Shown: positions 6,643 to 15,619 of the stretch, one piece after another
Position numbering within the stretch: position 1 is the stretch's first letter
Layout of the letters: the number at the start of each line of letters is the position of its first letter
Assembly: GCF_003002065.1 (NCBI RefSeq)
Contig: NZ_PVZG01000024.1
Location: 29,298-93,297, forward strand
Origin: Pseudosporangium ferrugineum
GTDB lineage: Bacteria > Actinomycetota > Actinomycetes > Mycobacteriales > Micromonosporaceae
DNA length: 64,000 nt
Direction: 5' to 3'
Notes under the pieces: generated by a model
Told to the model about the DNA's origin: nothing
Databases searched by the model: none
The model's input: only the letters and a program-made list of their open reading frames with translations
Position numbers and translations under genes: made by a program

Positions 6643-8700
6643 ATGGCATTTCGGACCTGGGCCAAGCTGTTGTCCGCGACCCTCGGCGTGGGCGTCCTGG
6701 CGGGCGCCAGCCAGTTGGGGCTCGCGTACGGGCTGGGCATCGTGCGCCTCACCCGGGTGGTCGAGGTGACCGCCCGTGATCAGTGGACGGCGCAGCTCGC
6801 CTGGATCGCCTGGTTCCCGATGGTGGCCGCCGTGGCCGCCGCCCTCGCCGGCACGGCCCTCTCCCACCGCTGGGCGCCCGGCTTCCGCGGCGGCGCCGGC
6901 ACCGAACTCGCCATGGCCTTCGCGGCGGCGATCGGCGCGGCCGTCGTCGTGCCGCTCACCATGCAACCCGCCCGTACGGCCCAGATCGCCGGCGTCAACC
7001 CGGTCCTGGTGATCGCCATCTGCGCGGGACTCGGCGCCCTGGTCGGCGTCTTCGCCGCGTGGGCCGCGCTGGCCCAGGCCGTGGCCCGCTGGAGCCTGGT
7101 CACCATGGCCATCGCGATCTGGGTCATCGCCGTGGTCTCGGTGGCACCGTCGCTGGGCCCGTCCGACCCGCTGCCCGCCGTACGCCTAGGGGTCTTCGAC
7201 GCGGGCTTCCTGTCGCCCGCGGTGACCCAGCGGACGGCCCTGGCCACCATGCCGGCCCTGGCCCTGCTGGCCGGCGCGGCCCTGGGCTGGGTGGCCCGCC
7301 GCCGCGGCCTGCCGACCCTGACCATCGCGCTGGCCGGCCTGCCGGGCCCGGCCCTCCTGACGATCGCCTACCTGATCGCGGGCCCCGGCGCGGGCTCGGA
7401 CCGCTACCAGGTCGTGCCCTACTGGGCAGCGATGACGGCCACCGGCGCGGGCGTCCTCGGCTCGGTCCTGGCGGCGGTCCTGCGCCGCCCTCCCGCCCCG
7501 GACGACGAGGACGACGACACCCCGCCCACGGCCGGCCTGCCCCCGCTGCCCAAGCGCACCGAGCAGCCGGAATCGGCGATCGCGGCCGCCGCGGTGCCAC
7601 AGACTCCCCCGCCCGCAGACCCCCCGCTCCGCCCCTCGGACACCGCGGTCTTCGACCCGCCCACCGTCACCCGCCCGGGTGAAGACCCCGGCGCATCACC
7701 CACCCCGGACTTCCCCCCGGCACCGAGCCCCAGCGGCACGAACCTCTCGCCGGCCCCGCCGTCGGGCGGAACGTCCGCCACCGGCCCGGACTTCTCCTCC
7801 GCATCACGGCCGGGCCGGACGCCGGCCACCAGCGCCGACTTCGCCTCCGCGCCGCGGCCCGGTGGGACGCCGGCCACCGGCCCGGACTTCTCCTCCGCAC
7901 CGCGGCCCGGCGGGAAGGATGCCACCGGCCGGCGGCCGAGCGTTGCCGACGCGTTCACCGGCCGCACCGGCGAGTTCCCCACCCGGCGCCCCGGCCCGCC
8001 GCCCGCCGCGCCTCCCCCGGCGCGCGGGGTCGCCCTCGGCGACTACGCGGCCCAGGAACCTTCGTCGTTCGACGCGTTCGCCCGGGGAGCCCGGAACGCC
8101 GGCACGGCCACCGCCGAGCAGGACCCCTACGTCCCGGAGCCGGCAACCCGCCCGCTGCCACCCGAGGCCCTGCACGCACCGACCGCCGAACAGCCCCGCC
8201 CCGGCCGCACCGGCCGCAGCATGCGCCCGTTCGCCCGAGGCCGCGCGGACGCGGCGGCAACCGCCGCACGCCACGCCCCTGACCCCACGATCCCGCAACC
8301 CCGCGCCGCCCACGCCGCGGAGCCGCTCACCCCGGAACCGACGGCGGTCAGCGCTCCCCTGCCCCGCCCCGAGCCGGTCAACCCGCTGCCACCCATGACC
8401 CCGGCACCGCGCGGCGCCACCACGCCCGCCCAGGCCGGGACCGCATCCACCCAGGCCCGGACCGCGCCCACCCAGGCCGGACCCGCGCCCACCCAAGCCC
8501 GGACCGCGCCCACCCACGCCGGACCCGCATCCGCCCCAGCTGGACCCGCGTCCACCCAGGCCGGACCCCCTCAAGCCGGCTCCCCGCAGGCCGCGTCCGC
8601 CCAGGAGCCGCCCACCGCCGGCCGGGGCCGGGGCAAGTTCGGACTGCGCCGGCGCAAGGACGAGGAGATCGTCGACTGGGTCAGCGGCCTCGGCAAATAG
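6643..8700 (+). CDS. Multi-pass membrane protein with long Pro/Ala-rich C-terminal tail
   Basis: This 685-residue protein was not recognised as a named family. Residues 1-285 carry about eight hydrophobic segments; residues 286-670 are low-complexity Pro/Ala/Thr-rich and end in a basic block (GRGKFGLRRRKDEEIVDWVSGLGK). The tail holds two in-frame tandem repeat tracts, a 16-residue unit and a 7-residue unit. I chose the ATG because a -10-like TAACGT (6630-6635) ends 7 nt before it, which suggests leaderless translation; a GTG three codons earlier overlaps that hexamer. The disordered tail is probably cytoplasmic. It is followed on the same strand by a secreted RNase gene. Confidence 0.75.
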   Translation: MAFRTWAKLLSATLGVGVLAGASQLGLAYGLGIVRLTRVVEVTARDQWTAQLAWIAWFPMVAAVAAALAGTALSHRWAPGFRGGAGTELAMAFAAAIGAAVVVPLTMQPARTAQIAGVNPVLVIAICAGLGALVGVFAAWAALAQAVARWSLVTMAIAIWVIAVVSVAPSLGPSDPLPAVRLGVFDAGFLSPAVTQRTALATMPALALLAGAALGWVARRRGLPTLTIALAGLPGPALLTIAYLIAGPGAGSDRYQVVPYWAAMTATGAGVLGSVLAAVLRRPPAPDDEDDDTPPTAGLPPLPKRTEQPESAIAAAAVPQTPPPADPPLRPSDTAVFDPPTVTRPGEDPGASPTPDFPPAPSPSGTNLSPAPPSGGTSATGPDFSSASRPGRTPATSADFASAPRPGGTPATGPDFSSAPRPGGKDATGRRPSVADAFTGRTGEFPTRRPGPPPAAPPPARGVALGDYAAQEPSSFDAFARGARNAGTATAEQDPYVPEPATRPLPPEALHAPTAEQPRPGRTGRSMRPFARGRADAAATAARHAPDPTIPQPRAAHAAEPLTPEPTAVSAPLPRPEPVNPLPPMTPAPRGATTPAQAGTASTQARTAPTQAGPAPTQARTAPTHAGPASAPAGPASTQAGPPQAGSPQAASAQEPPTAGRGRGKFGLRRRKDEEIVDWVSGLGK
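7777..7920 (+). repeat. In-frame tandem repeat, 3 x 48 bp
   Basis: Three adjacent 48-bp units beginning GCCACCGGCCCGGACTTC encode a 16-residue motif (ATGPDFSSAPRPGG plus two). Unit 2 has diverged most. The reading frame is kept, so copy-number change would alter tail length only. Confidence 0.85.
8424..8570 (+). repeat. In-frame degenerate tandem repeat of about 21 bp
   Basis: Around seven degenerate 21-bp units encode heptads of the form TQAGPAP / TQARTAP in the membrane-protein tail. Borders are approximate because the outer units have decayed. Confidence 0.7.
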
Positions 8701-8835
8701 GCCCTCCCACCGAGGTAACACATAGTCGAACGCCGATGGAATGATGCGGCGGGGATGTACCGCGACCCGCCGCGGCATCGCAGGATGAGCGCACGGCCCC
8801 GCCACCAGCCGGGCCCCGACGCTACGGAGTCCCGC

Positions 8836-9491
8836 ATGTCCCCAGACACCCCGGCACCCCGCCCACCGTCACACCCCGCCACCCGCGAGACCTCCGGCGC
8901 GCACCGACCGACCGGAGCGCCCCGCCCACCGTCACACCCCCGCACCCGCGAGACCTCCGGCACGCCCCGCCGACCGTCACGCCCCCGGACCCGCGAGACC
9001 TCCGCCGCGCCCCACCCACCGTCACACCCGGGCACCCGCGAGACCTCCGCCACGCCCCACCCCGGCACCCGCGAGACCTCCGGACCGGCACGCCGGCGGT
9101 CCGGTCTGCGGCGCCTTCTCACCGCGCTCGCCGTCGTCTTCGCGCTCACCGCCGCGCCCGCCGTGGTGGCTCCGGACCCCGCCGCCGCCTCCGTCTACTC
9201 GAGCTGCACGATGTCGCGGTGCGACGCCGCGCGTACCGCCCGCACCGGCTGGAGCCAACTCGGCTGGCCGACCAGCGCGGGCTGGTACACGTGGCCGTAC
9301 GGCCAGTACAACTACACCGGCGGCACGTTCCAGAACCGGGAACGCCAGCTGCCGACGAACGCGAGCTACAACGAGTACGACGTCTACCCCCGGGCGAAGG
9401 GCGCGTCGCGGGACGCATACCGGATCGTGGTGAACCGGTCCACGAAGGAGACCTGGTTCACCCCCGACCACTACGTCAACTTCTACAAGCT

Positions 9492-9495
<4 letters not shown>
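8836..9495 (+). CDS. Secreted guanyl-specific ribonuclease (RNase Sa/T1-like) with repeat-bearing N-terminus
   Basis: The C-terminal ~100 residues match the microbial N1/T1 (RNase Sa) fold: FQNRERQLP, the catalytic Glu in YNEYDVYPR, Arg in RDAYRIVV, and the catalytic His in TPDHYVNF. These enzymes cleave RNA 3' of guanosine and are exported. A membrane/signal segment (LRRLLTALAVVFALTAAPAVVA) precedes the mature domain. Unusually, about 85 Pro/Arg/Thr-rich residues with five TRETS(G/A) repeats lie before the signal, and no ATG/GTG exists closer to it. The ATG has GGAG 6 nt upstream. I see no barstar-like inhibitor gene nearby, as expected if the enzyme is active only outside. Its stop overlaps the convergent thiC stop by 3 bp. 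Confidence 0.82.
8881..9085 (+). repeat. In-frame repeat (TRETS motif) in RNase N-terminal region
   Basis: The 15-mer ACCCGCGAGACCTCC recurs at 8881, 8944, 8989, 9034 and 9067. Spacings of 63, 45, 45 and 33 bp are all multiples of three, so the frame is held. The units between are degenerate PPSHP-type sequence. Confidence 0.85.
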
Positions 9496-11387
<1,892 letters not shown>

Positions 11388-11453
11388 GTTTCCTCCCCAA
11401 TCGTGACGAACCGGGCGCGACAAGGCCGCAGAGGGCCGCCCCGGTGGCTTTCC

Positions 11454-12212
11454 TCAGGCGAAGTGGTGCAGTGGCCCGGGCCCCGCTCCGAGCTTCCAGT
11501 CCCGGCCGCCGGTCAGCGCCCGCGCGACGTAGGACTTGGCGAACGCCACCGCGTCGGGAACCGCGTCCCCGAACGCGAGCCGCGCGGCGACCGCCGACGA
11601 GAACGTGCAGCCCGAACCGTGGTTGTTGGCGGTCGGCACGGGTTCACCGCGCAGCGCCCGGCTCCGGCCGTCGGTGTGGAGCACGTCCACGGCCAGCTCG
11701 CTGCCGGTCACCACGACCGCCTCGGGCCCGCGCGCGGCGAGCCGGGCCGCGGCCCGGGCCATCTCCTCGGCCGTCTCGACCCGGGTTTCGAGGAGGGCGC
11801 CGGCTTCGTAGCGGTTCGGCGTCAGAACGCGGGGGTACGGGATCAGCGGCGCCACAGCCGCAACACCGGACAACTCGCTGCCACTGGTGGCGACGAGCAC
11901 CGGATCCACCACCAGGTTCGGCAGGTCCGCGGCCCGTCCGGCCAGCACCGCGGCGACAGCGGGATCCCCCACCATGCCGACCTTGACCGCCGCCACCTCG
12001 AAGTCGGCGAGCACGGCGTCGAGCTGCGCCGCGACCATGTCCGGAGGCACCGGGTGGACGGCCGTGACGCCGCGCGTGTTCTGCGCCGTGATCGCCGTGA
12101 TCACCGAGACCCCGTACGCCCCCAGCGCCGCGAACGTCTTCAGGTCCGCCTGGATCCCCGCCCCGCCACCGGAGTCCGAGCCGGCGATCGTCAGCACCAC
12201 CACCGGCGTCAT
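11454..12212 (-). CDS. thiD: Hydroxymethylpyrimidine (phosphate) kinase ThiD
   Basis: ThiD phosphorylates HMP-P to HMP-PP for thiamine phosphate synthesis. The 252-residue protein has ribokinase-like features: TIAGSDSGGGAGIQADLKTF at the N-terminus, AAVKVGMVGD, LVVDPVLVATSGSEL, LTPNRYEA and the anion-hole/ATP motif NNHGSGCTFSSA. The ATG overlaps the preceding stop by 4 bp (ATGA), indicating translational coupling. Longer upstream starts run only into the preceding gene. No ThiE or TenA domain is fused. Confidence 0.96.
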   Translation of the reverse strand: MTPVVVLTIAGSDSGGGAGIQADLKTFAALGAYGVSVITAITAQNTRGVTAVHPVPPDMVAAQLDAVLADFEVAAVKVGMVGDPAVAAVLAGRAADLPNLVVDPVLVATSGSELSGVAAVAPLIPYPRVLTPNRYEAGALLETRVETAEEMARAAARLAARGPEAVVVTGSELAVDVLHTDGRSRALRGEPVPTANNHGSGCTFSSAVAARLAFGDAVPDAVAFAKSYVARALTGGRDWKLGAGPGPLHHFA

Positions 12213-12856
12213 GCGACCGCCTCGGCCAGCGCCCGCGTGACCCGCTCCGGATCGCCGGCCCGCATGATCGCGCCGAGCACGGCCACCCCGGCGGCCCCGG
12301 CCCGCACACACTCCGCCGCCCGCTCGGGCGAGTCGACCCCACCCAAAGCCAGCCAAGGCCGCCCGGCGGCGCCCGAATCCCCCGGCCCGGCCACCCCGGA
12401 AGCCCTCGGCCCGGCCACCCCGGAAGCCCCCGGCCCGGCCACCCCCAGCCCTTCAAGGCCGGCAGCCAGCCGAGCGGCGCGCGACGCCCCCAGCGCGGGC
12501 CCGTAACCCGGCTTCGTCGCCGTCGGAAAGATCGGCGAGAGAGTGACGTAGTCCTCGTCGGACAGTTGTTCGGAGCCATGCCACGAGCGTCCCACCAACG
12601 CCACTCCCCGGGGCCGGTTATCCACAGCGGACAGATGCACCGCGTCGCCGCCCAGCGGATCGGGGCCGGCCACGATCACCCGGGCCACCGTCCGCAACTC
12701 GGCGGCGAGCGCGGCTCTCTCGGCGTACGGAAGATCGCGGTCGCGCAGGACGACCCACGACGCGCCGCCGCGGACCGCGGCCCGGACCACCTCGACCAGC
12801 GGCCCGGCGGCGAGCCGGCGATCGGTGAGCACGATGACGCCCGACGGGGTCACCAT
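12209..12856 (-). CDS. Second thiamine-phosphate synthase-like protein (ThiE/TenI family)
   Basis: This 215-residue TIM-barrel paralogue of ThiE keeps GVIVLTDRRL, SWVVLRDRDLP, AVHLSA, YVTLSPIFPTATKPGYGP and a phosphate-binding end (WLALGGV, GAAGVAVLGAI). It could be a working thiamine phosphate synthase or a TenI-like thiazole tautomerase; the position right after thiG favours TenI, while the FPTATKPG stretch is ThiE-like. Between strands near residue 138 it carries a glycine-rich insert of three octapeptides (GVAGPxxS) ending before RPWLALGG. ATG at 12856 overlaps the thiG stop by 7 bp; a GTG one codon later would overlap by 4 and is equally possible. Confidence 0.82.
   Translation of the reverse strand: MVTPSGVIVLTDRRLAAGPLVEVVRAAVRGGASWVVLRDRDLPYAERAALAAELRTVARVIVAGPDPLGGDAVHLSAVDNRPRGVALVGRSWHGSEQLSDEDYVTLSPIFPTATKPGYGPALGASRAARLAAGLEGLGVAGPGASGVAGPRASGVAGPGDSGAAGRPWLALGGVDSPERAAECVRAGAAGVAVLGAIMRAGDPERVTRALAEAVA
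12375..12446 (-). repeat. In-frame tandem repeat in the thiE paralogue, 3 x 24 bp
   Basis: Three adjacent 24-bp units (plus-strand form GAAGCCCTCGGCCCGGCCAC then CCCG, with minor changes) encode SGVAGPxA octapeptides in a loop of the barrel. Frame is preserved. Confidence 0.9.
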
Positions 12857-13599
12857 GCCGGCAGCCCTTCGTCCGACGTGGAGGCGAGGGCGTGATAGCG
12901 CTTGGGGATGCGACCGGCGCCGGCCGCGAGCCGACCGGCCTCGACCGCGTGCCGCATCGCCGCCGCCATCCGCGCCGGATCCGCCGCCCGGGTCACCGCC
13001 GAGGCGATGAGCACGCCGTCGCAGCCCAGCTCCATGGCCAGCGCGGCTTCGGACGCGGTGCCGATGCCCGCGTCGAGGATGACCGGCACGTCCACGCTGT
13101 CGCGGATCAGCCGGATGTGGTGCGGATTGTTGATCCCCAGCCCGGAGCCGATCGGCGCGCCCGCCGGCATGACCGCGGTGCAGCCCGCGTCGGCCAGGCG
13201 ACGGGCCAGGACGGGGTCGTCGCTGGTGTACGGCAGCACCCGGAACCCGTCCGCCACCAGCGTCTCCGCCGCCCGCAGCAGTTCCACCCCGTCCGGCAGC
13301 AGGGTCCGCTCGTCGCCGATCACCTCGAGCTTGATCAGGTCGGTCTCGAACGCGTCCCGGGCGAGCTGCGCCGCCTTCACGGCGTCCGTGGCGGTGTAGC
13401 ACCCGGCCGTGTTCGGCAGCACGCGCATGCCCAGCCGGTCGAGCAGCGGCAGCAGGCCCGGACCGGCCGCGTCCACCCGCCGGAGCGCCACGGTGACCAT
13501 CTCGGTGCCCGACGCCACGATCGCCGCTTCGAGGGCGGCCAGGCTCTCCGCCCCGCCGGTGCCGAGGATCAGCCGGGACGTCCCGAAGAGATCGTCCAC
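12850..13599 (-). CDS. thiG: Thiazole synthase ThiG
   Basis: ThiG condenses deoxyxylulose phosphate, dehydroglycine and ThiS-thiocarboxylate sulfur into thiazole phosphate. The 249-residue TIM barrel shows the early RLILGTGG, LPNTAGCYTA, the Schiff-base lysine in DLIKLEVIGD, and the phosphate-binding ends MPAGAPIGSGLGI and ILDAGIGTASEAALAMELG. The GTG start follows a GGGAGG site within the end of thiS, only 1 nt after its stop, so the two partners are made together. Dehydroglycine should come from the ThiO next to it (aerobic route). Confidence 0.97.
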   Translation of the reverse strand: MDDLFGTSRLILGTGGAESLAALEAAIVASGTEMVTVALRRVDAAGPGLLPLLDRLGMRVLPNTAGCYTATDAVKAAQLARDAFETDLIKLEVIGDERTLLPDGVELLRAAETLVADGFRVLPYTSDDPVLARRLADAGCTAVMPAGAPIGSGLGINNPHHIRLIRDSVDVPVILDAGIGTASEAALAMELGCDGVLIASAVTRAADPARMAAAMRHAVEAGRLAAGAGRIPKRYHALASTSDEGLPAW

Positions 13600-13600
13600 G

Positions 13601-13801
13601 TCAGCCTCCCTGCGCCGCGGTGAGAACCTCGACCCGGTCGCCGTCGCTGAGCCGGGCGCCGGGCCAGGCGGAACGCGGCACGACCTCGCCGTTGACCGCG
13701 ACCGCGACGCCGCGCCGTGCCTCGGTGACGGCGGCGACGAGCCGCTCGACGGTGCTGCCGGCGTCGATGGTGCGGCCGGCGCCGTTGACGGTGACCCTCA
13801 T
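13601..13801 (-). CDS. thiS: Sulfur carrier protein ThiS
   Basis: A 66-residue ubiquitin-fold carrier ending in the required Gly-Gly (TAAQGG), whose C-terminal thiocarboxylate donates sulfur to ThiG. VNGEVVPRSAW and LSDGDRVEVLTA are conserved. The ATG overlaps the thiO stop (ATGA). No thiF adenylyltransferase is in this operon, so activation must rely on a ThiF/MoeB-type enzyme encoded elsewhere. Confidence 0.95.
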   Translation of the reverse strand: MRVTVNGAGRTIDAGSTVERLVAAVTEARRGVAVAVNGEVVPRSAWPGARLSDGDRVEVLTAAQGG

Positions 13802-14826
13802 GCGAACCTCCCGGGCGCAAAGGCTTCGAGCAGCGGATCGGGCCGGCCGGTGTCGACCAGGCCGGCGATGAGATCGGCGGTGACGGGCGTGAGCAGCACC
13901 CCGTTGCGGTGGTGCCCGGCCGCGACGATGACGTCGTCACGCCACCGGCCGAGCAGCGGTGCGTTGTCCGGGGTGGACGGACGGTGCCGGACGACGGTCT
14001 CCGTGAGCTGGAACTCGGCGAGCTCGGGGACCAGGTCCGTGGCGGCGCGCAGCAACTCGAGGACCGCACCGGCGGTAACCGTGAAGTCGGCGCGCTCCTC
14101 CTGCGTCGCCCCGACGATCAGCTCGCCGTCGGCGCGCGGCACCAGGTAGACGTGCCGGCCGTCGGCGTATCCGACGATGACGTGGCGGAGCAGCCCGGGC
14201 TCGCCGCGCAGGCGTAGCACCAGGCCCTTCACCGGCCGTACGGGAAGACCGGTGAGCGCGGCCGTCCCCGTGCCGGCCGCCACCACGACCGGCCCGGCCG
14301 GCAGCTCGCCGACCCGCCCCGGCACCACCGCGTCGCCGAGCGCCGCCCGCAGCGCCGCGACCACACGTCGCGGATCTACCTGCAGGTCGTCGGGGATGTG
14401 CGCCCCGCCGCGGATCCTCGGGGACAGGGCCGGCTCCAGCGCCCGGACGGCGCTCGGCACCAGCCGCCGCACCTTGAGATCCCTTTCCTCCCGGTACGCC
14501 CACAGCCGGTGCGCCTCCGCGAGATCGTCACCGGTGAGCGCCACCGCCACCGTCCCCCGCGCGTCCAGGCCGAGGTCGAGCCCGGTCTCCGCGGTCAGCT
14601 CGGCGGCGAACCCGGCCCACCGGGACGCCGACTCGACCAGGAGCGCGGTCAGCGCCTCCTGGCCGAAGGACGTCTCCCCGGCCGGCGCGAGCATGCCGGC
14701 GGCGGCGTACCAGGCCGCGTCGTCGTCGCCTCCGTCGTGGACGGTCACCCGCAGGCCGCGTTGCCGGCAGCGCCATGCGACGGCCAGCCCGACGATCCCG
14801 CCGCCCACCACGGTGACGTGCCTCAC
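13798..14826 (-). CDS. thiO: Glycine oxidase ThiO
   Basis: ThiO is an FAD enzyme that oxidises glycine to dehydroglycine for thiazole synthesis. The GTG start overlaps the thiE stop by 4 bp and gives an immediate Rossmann motif, VTVVGGGIVGLAVAWRC. AAGMLAPAGE, IRGGAHIPDDLQVDPRRVV and the C-terminal VRHRPSTPDNAPLLG and AAGHHRNGVLLTP are D-amino-acid-oxidase-type blocks. At 342 residues it has normal length; longer upstream frames are Arg-rich shadow sequence over thiE. Confidence 0.94.
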   Translation of the reverse strand: MRHVTVVGGGIVGLAVAWRCRQRGLRVTVHDGGDDDAAWYAAAGMLAPAGETSFGQEALTALLVESASRWAGFAAELTAETGLDLGLDARGTVAVALTGDDLAEAHRLWAYREERDLKVRRLVPSAVRALEPALSPRIRGGAHIPDDLQVDPRRVVAALRAALGDAVVPGRVGELPAGPVVVAAGTGTAALTGLPVRPVKGLVLRLRGEPGLLRHVIVGYADGRHVYLVPRADGELIVGATQEERADFTVTAGAVLELLRAATDLVPELAEFQLTETVVRHRPSTPDNAPLLGRWRDDVIVAAGHHRNGVLLTPVTADLIAGLVDTGRPDPLLEAFAPGRFA

Positions 14827-15467
14827 GGAAGGACCTTCAGCAGCCGCGCGGTCGCCTCGCCGGGATCCGCGGCGCCCGCGACGGCACCCACCACCGCCAC
14901 GCCCGCGGCCCCGGCCCGGACCAGCTCCGCGGCGTTGTCCGCGGTCACCCCGCCGATGGCCACGATCGGCACGCCGGGCACCGCGCGGGCGACCGCCCCG
15001 ATCCGCTCCGGCCCCAGCGGCGCCGGCAGGCCCGGCTTCGTGACGGTCGCGAAGGCGGGCCCGACGCCGAGGTACGACGCGCCCGCCGCCACGGCCGCGC
15101 GGGCCGCGTCCGGGTCGCGGCAGGTGGCGCCCAGCACTCCCGCCGGTCCGAGCACCTTGCGGGCGGCGGCCACCGGCAGATCCTCGGCACCGACGTGGGC
15201 GCCCTCGGCGCCGACCGCCAGCGCGACGTGCAACCGGTCGTTGACCAGGCACGTCACCCCGGCCGGCCGGCATCTCGCGACGACCTCGGCGGCCAGCTCG
15301 AACAGGGCGCGGTCGGTGACGTCGTCCTCGACGCGTACCTGGATCGCGAGCCGGTCCGTCGCGCCGAGCTGCCGGGCGGCGGCCACCGCCGCGGTGACCA
15401 CGGCGAGCGGCGCGCGCCCCGGTCGGGCGTCGGTGATGACGTGAAGGCACGGGAAAGCAGGGTCCAC
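14823..15467 (-). CDS. thiE: Thiamine-phosphate synthase ThiE (first gene of operon)
   Basis: ThiE joins HMP-PP and thiazole phosphate to make thiamine phosphate. The 214-residue barrel has LHVITDARPG, LAIQVRVED in place of the common QLR.K stretch, CLVNDRLHVALAVGAEGAHVG, GATCRDPDAARAA, YLGVGPAFATVTKPG, and a phosphate-binding end IVAIGGV and VAVVGAV. The GTG follows GGAGGAG, directly behind the TPP riboswitch. The altered substrate-lysine region leaves some doubt whether this copy or the later paralogue is the main synthase. Confidence 0.92.
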   Translation of the reverse strand: MDPAFPCLHVITDARPGRAPLAVVTAAVAAARQLGATDRLAIQVRVEDDVTDRALFELAAEVVARCRPAGVTCLVNDRLHVALAVGAEGAHVGAEDLPVAAARKVLGPAGVLGATCRDPDAARAAVAAGASYLGVGPAFATVTKPGLPAPLGPERIGAVARAVPGVPIVAIGGVTADNAAELVRAGAAGVAVVGAVAGAADPGEATARLLKVLP

Positions 15468-15478
15468 AACGCACTCCT

Positions 15479-15562
15479 CCCTGCGCCGGCATGACCCGGA
15501 TCAGGTTCGACGGTCGGGGGCTGCGACAGCCCCCCTCTCAGCCCGGTGCTCCGGACTCCCGT
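15479..15562 (-). ncRNA. TPP riboswitch (THI element)
   Basis: Read on the minus strand the region contains the two diagnostic boxes: GGGCTGAGAGGG (CTGAGA at 15541-15536) and GAACCTGATCCGGGTCATGC (CCTGATC near 15500), followed by CCGGCGCAGGGAGGAG, with a GGGGCTGTCGCAGCCCC stem between them. The closing strands GGGAGTCC and the CGCAGGGAG region pair around the three-way junction. It ends at the thiE ribosome-binding site, so ligand binding most likely blocks translation initiation of thiE, and through coupling the whole operon. Confidence 0.95.
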
Positions 15563-15581
15563 GGGGTTGGTTCCGCTGCCG

Positions 15582-15611
15582 ACGGTAACCCAGCCGCGGC
15601 CCGCGCGTAAA
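15582..15611 (-). promoter_or_regulatory. Candidate promoter of the thiamine operon
   Basis: On the minus strand TTTACG (-35, 15611-15606) and TACCGT (-10, 15587-15582) are 18 bp apart and sit just upstream of the riboswitch. Both hexamers partly match the housekeeping consensus. No other good pair was seen in the gap to the ABC-F stop. Confidence 0.5.
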
Positions 15612-15619
15612 CCCTTGTC

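Noticed and set aside
8881..9085. Regularly recurring 15-mer as a possible CRISPR array
   Set aside because: Spacings vary (63, 45, 45, 33 bp), are multiples of three, and the units lie in frame in a coding region; no cas gene is nearby.
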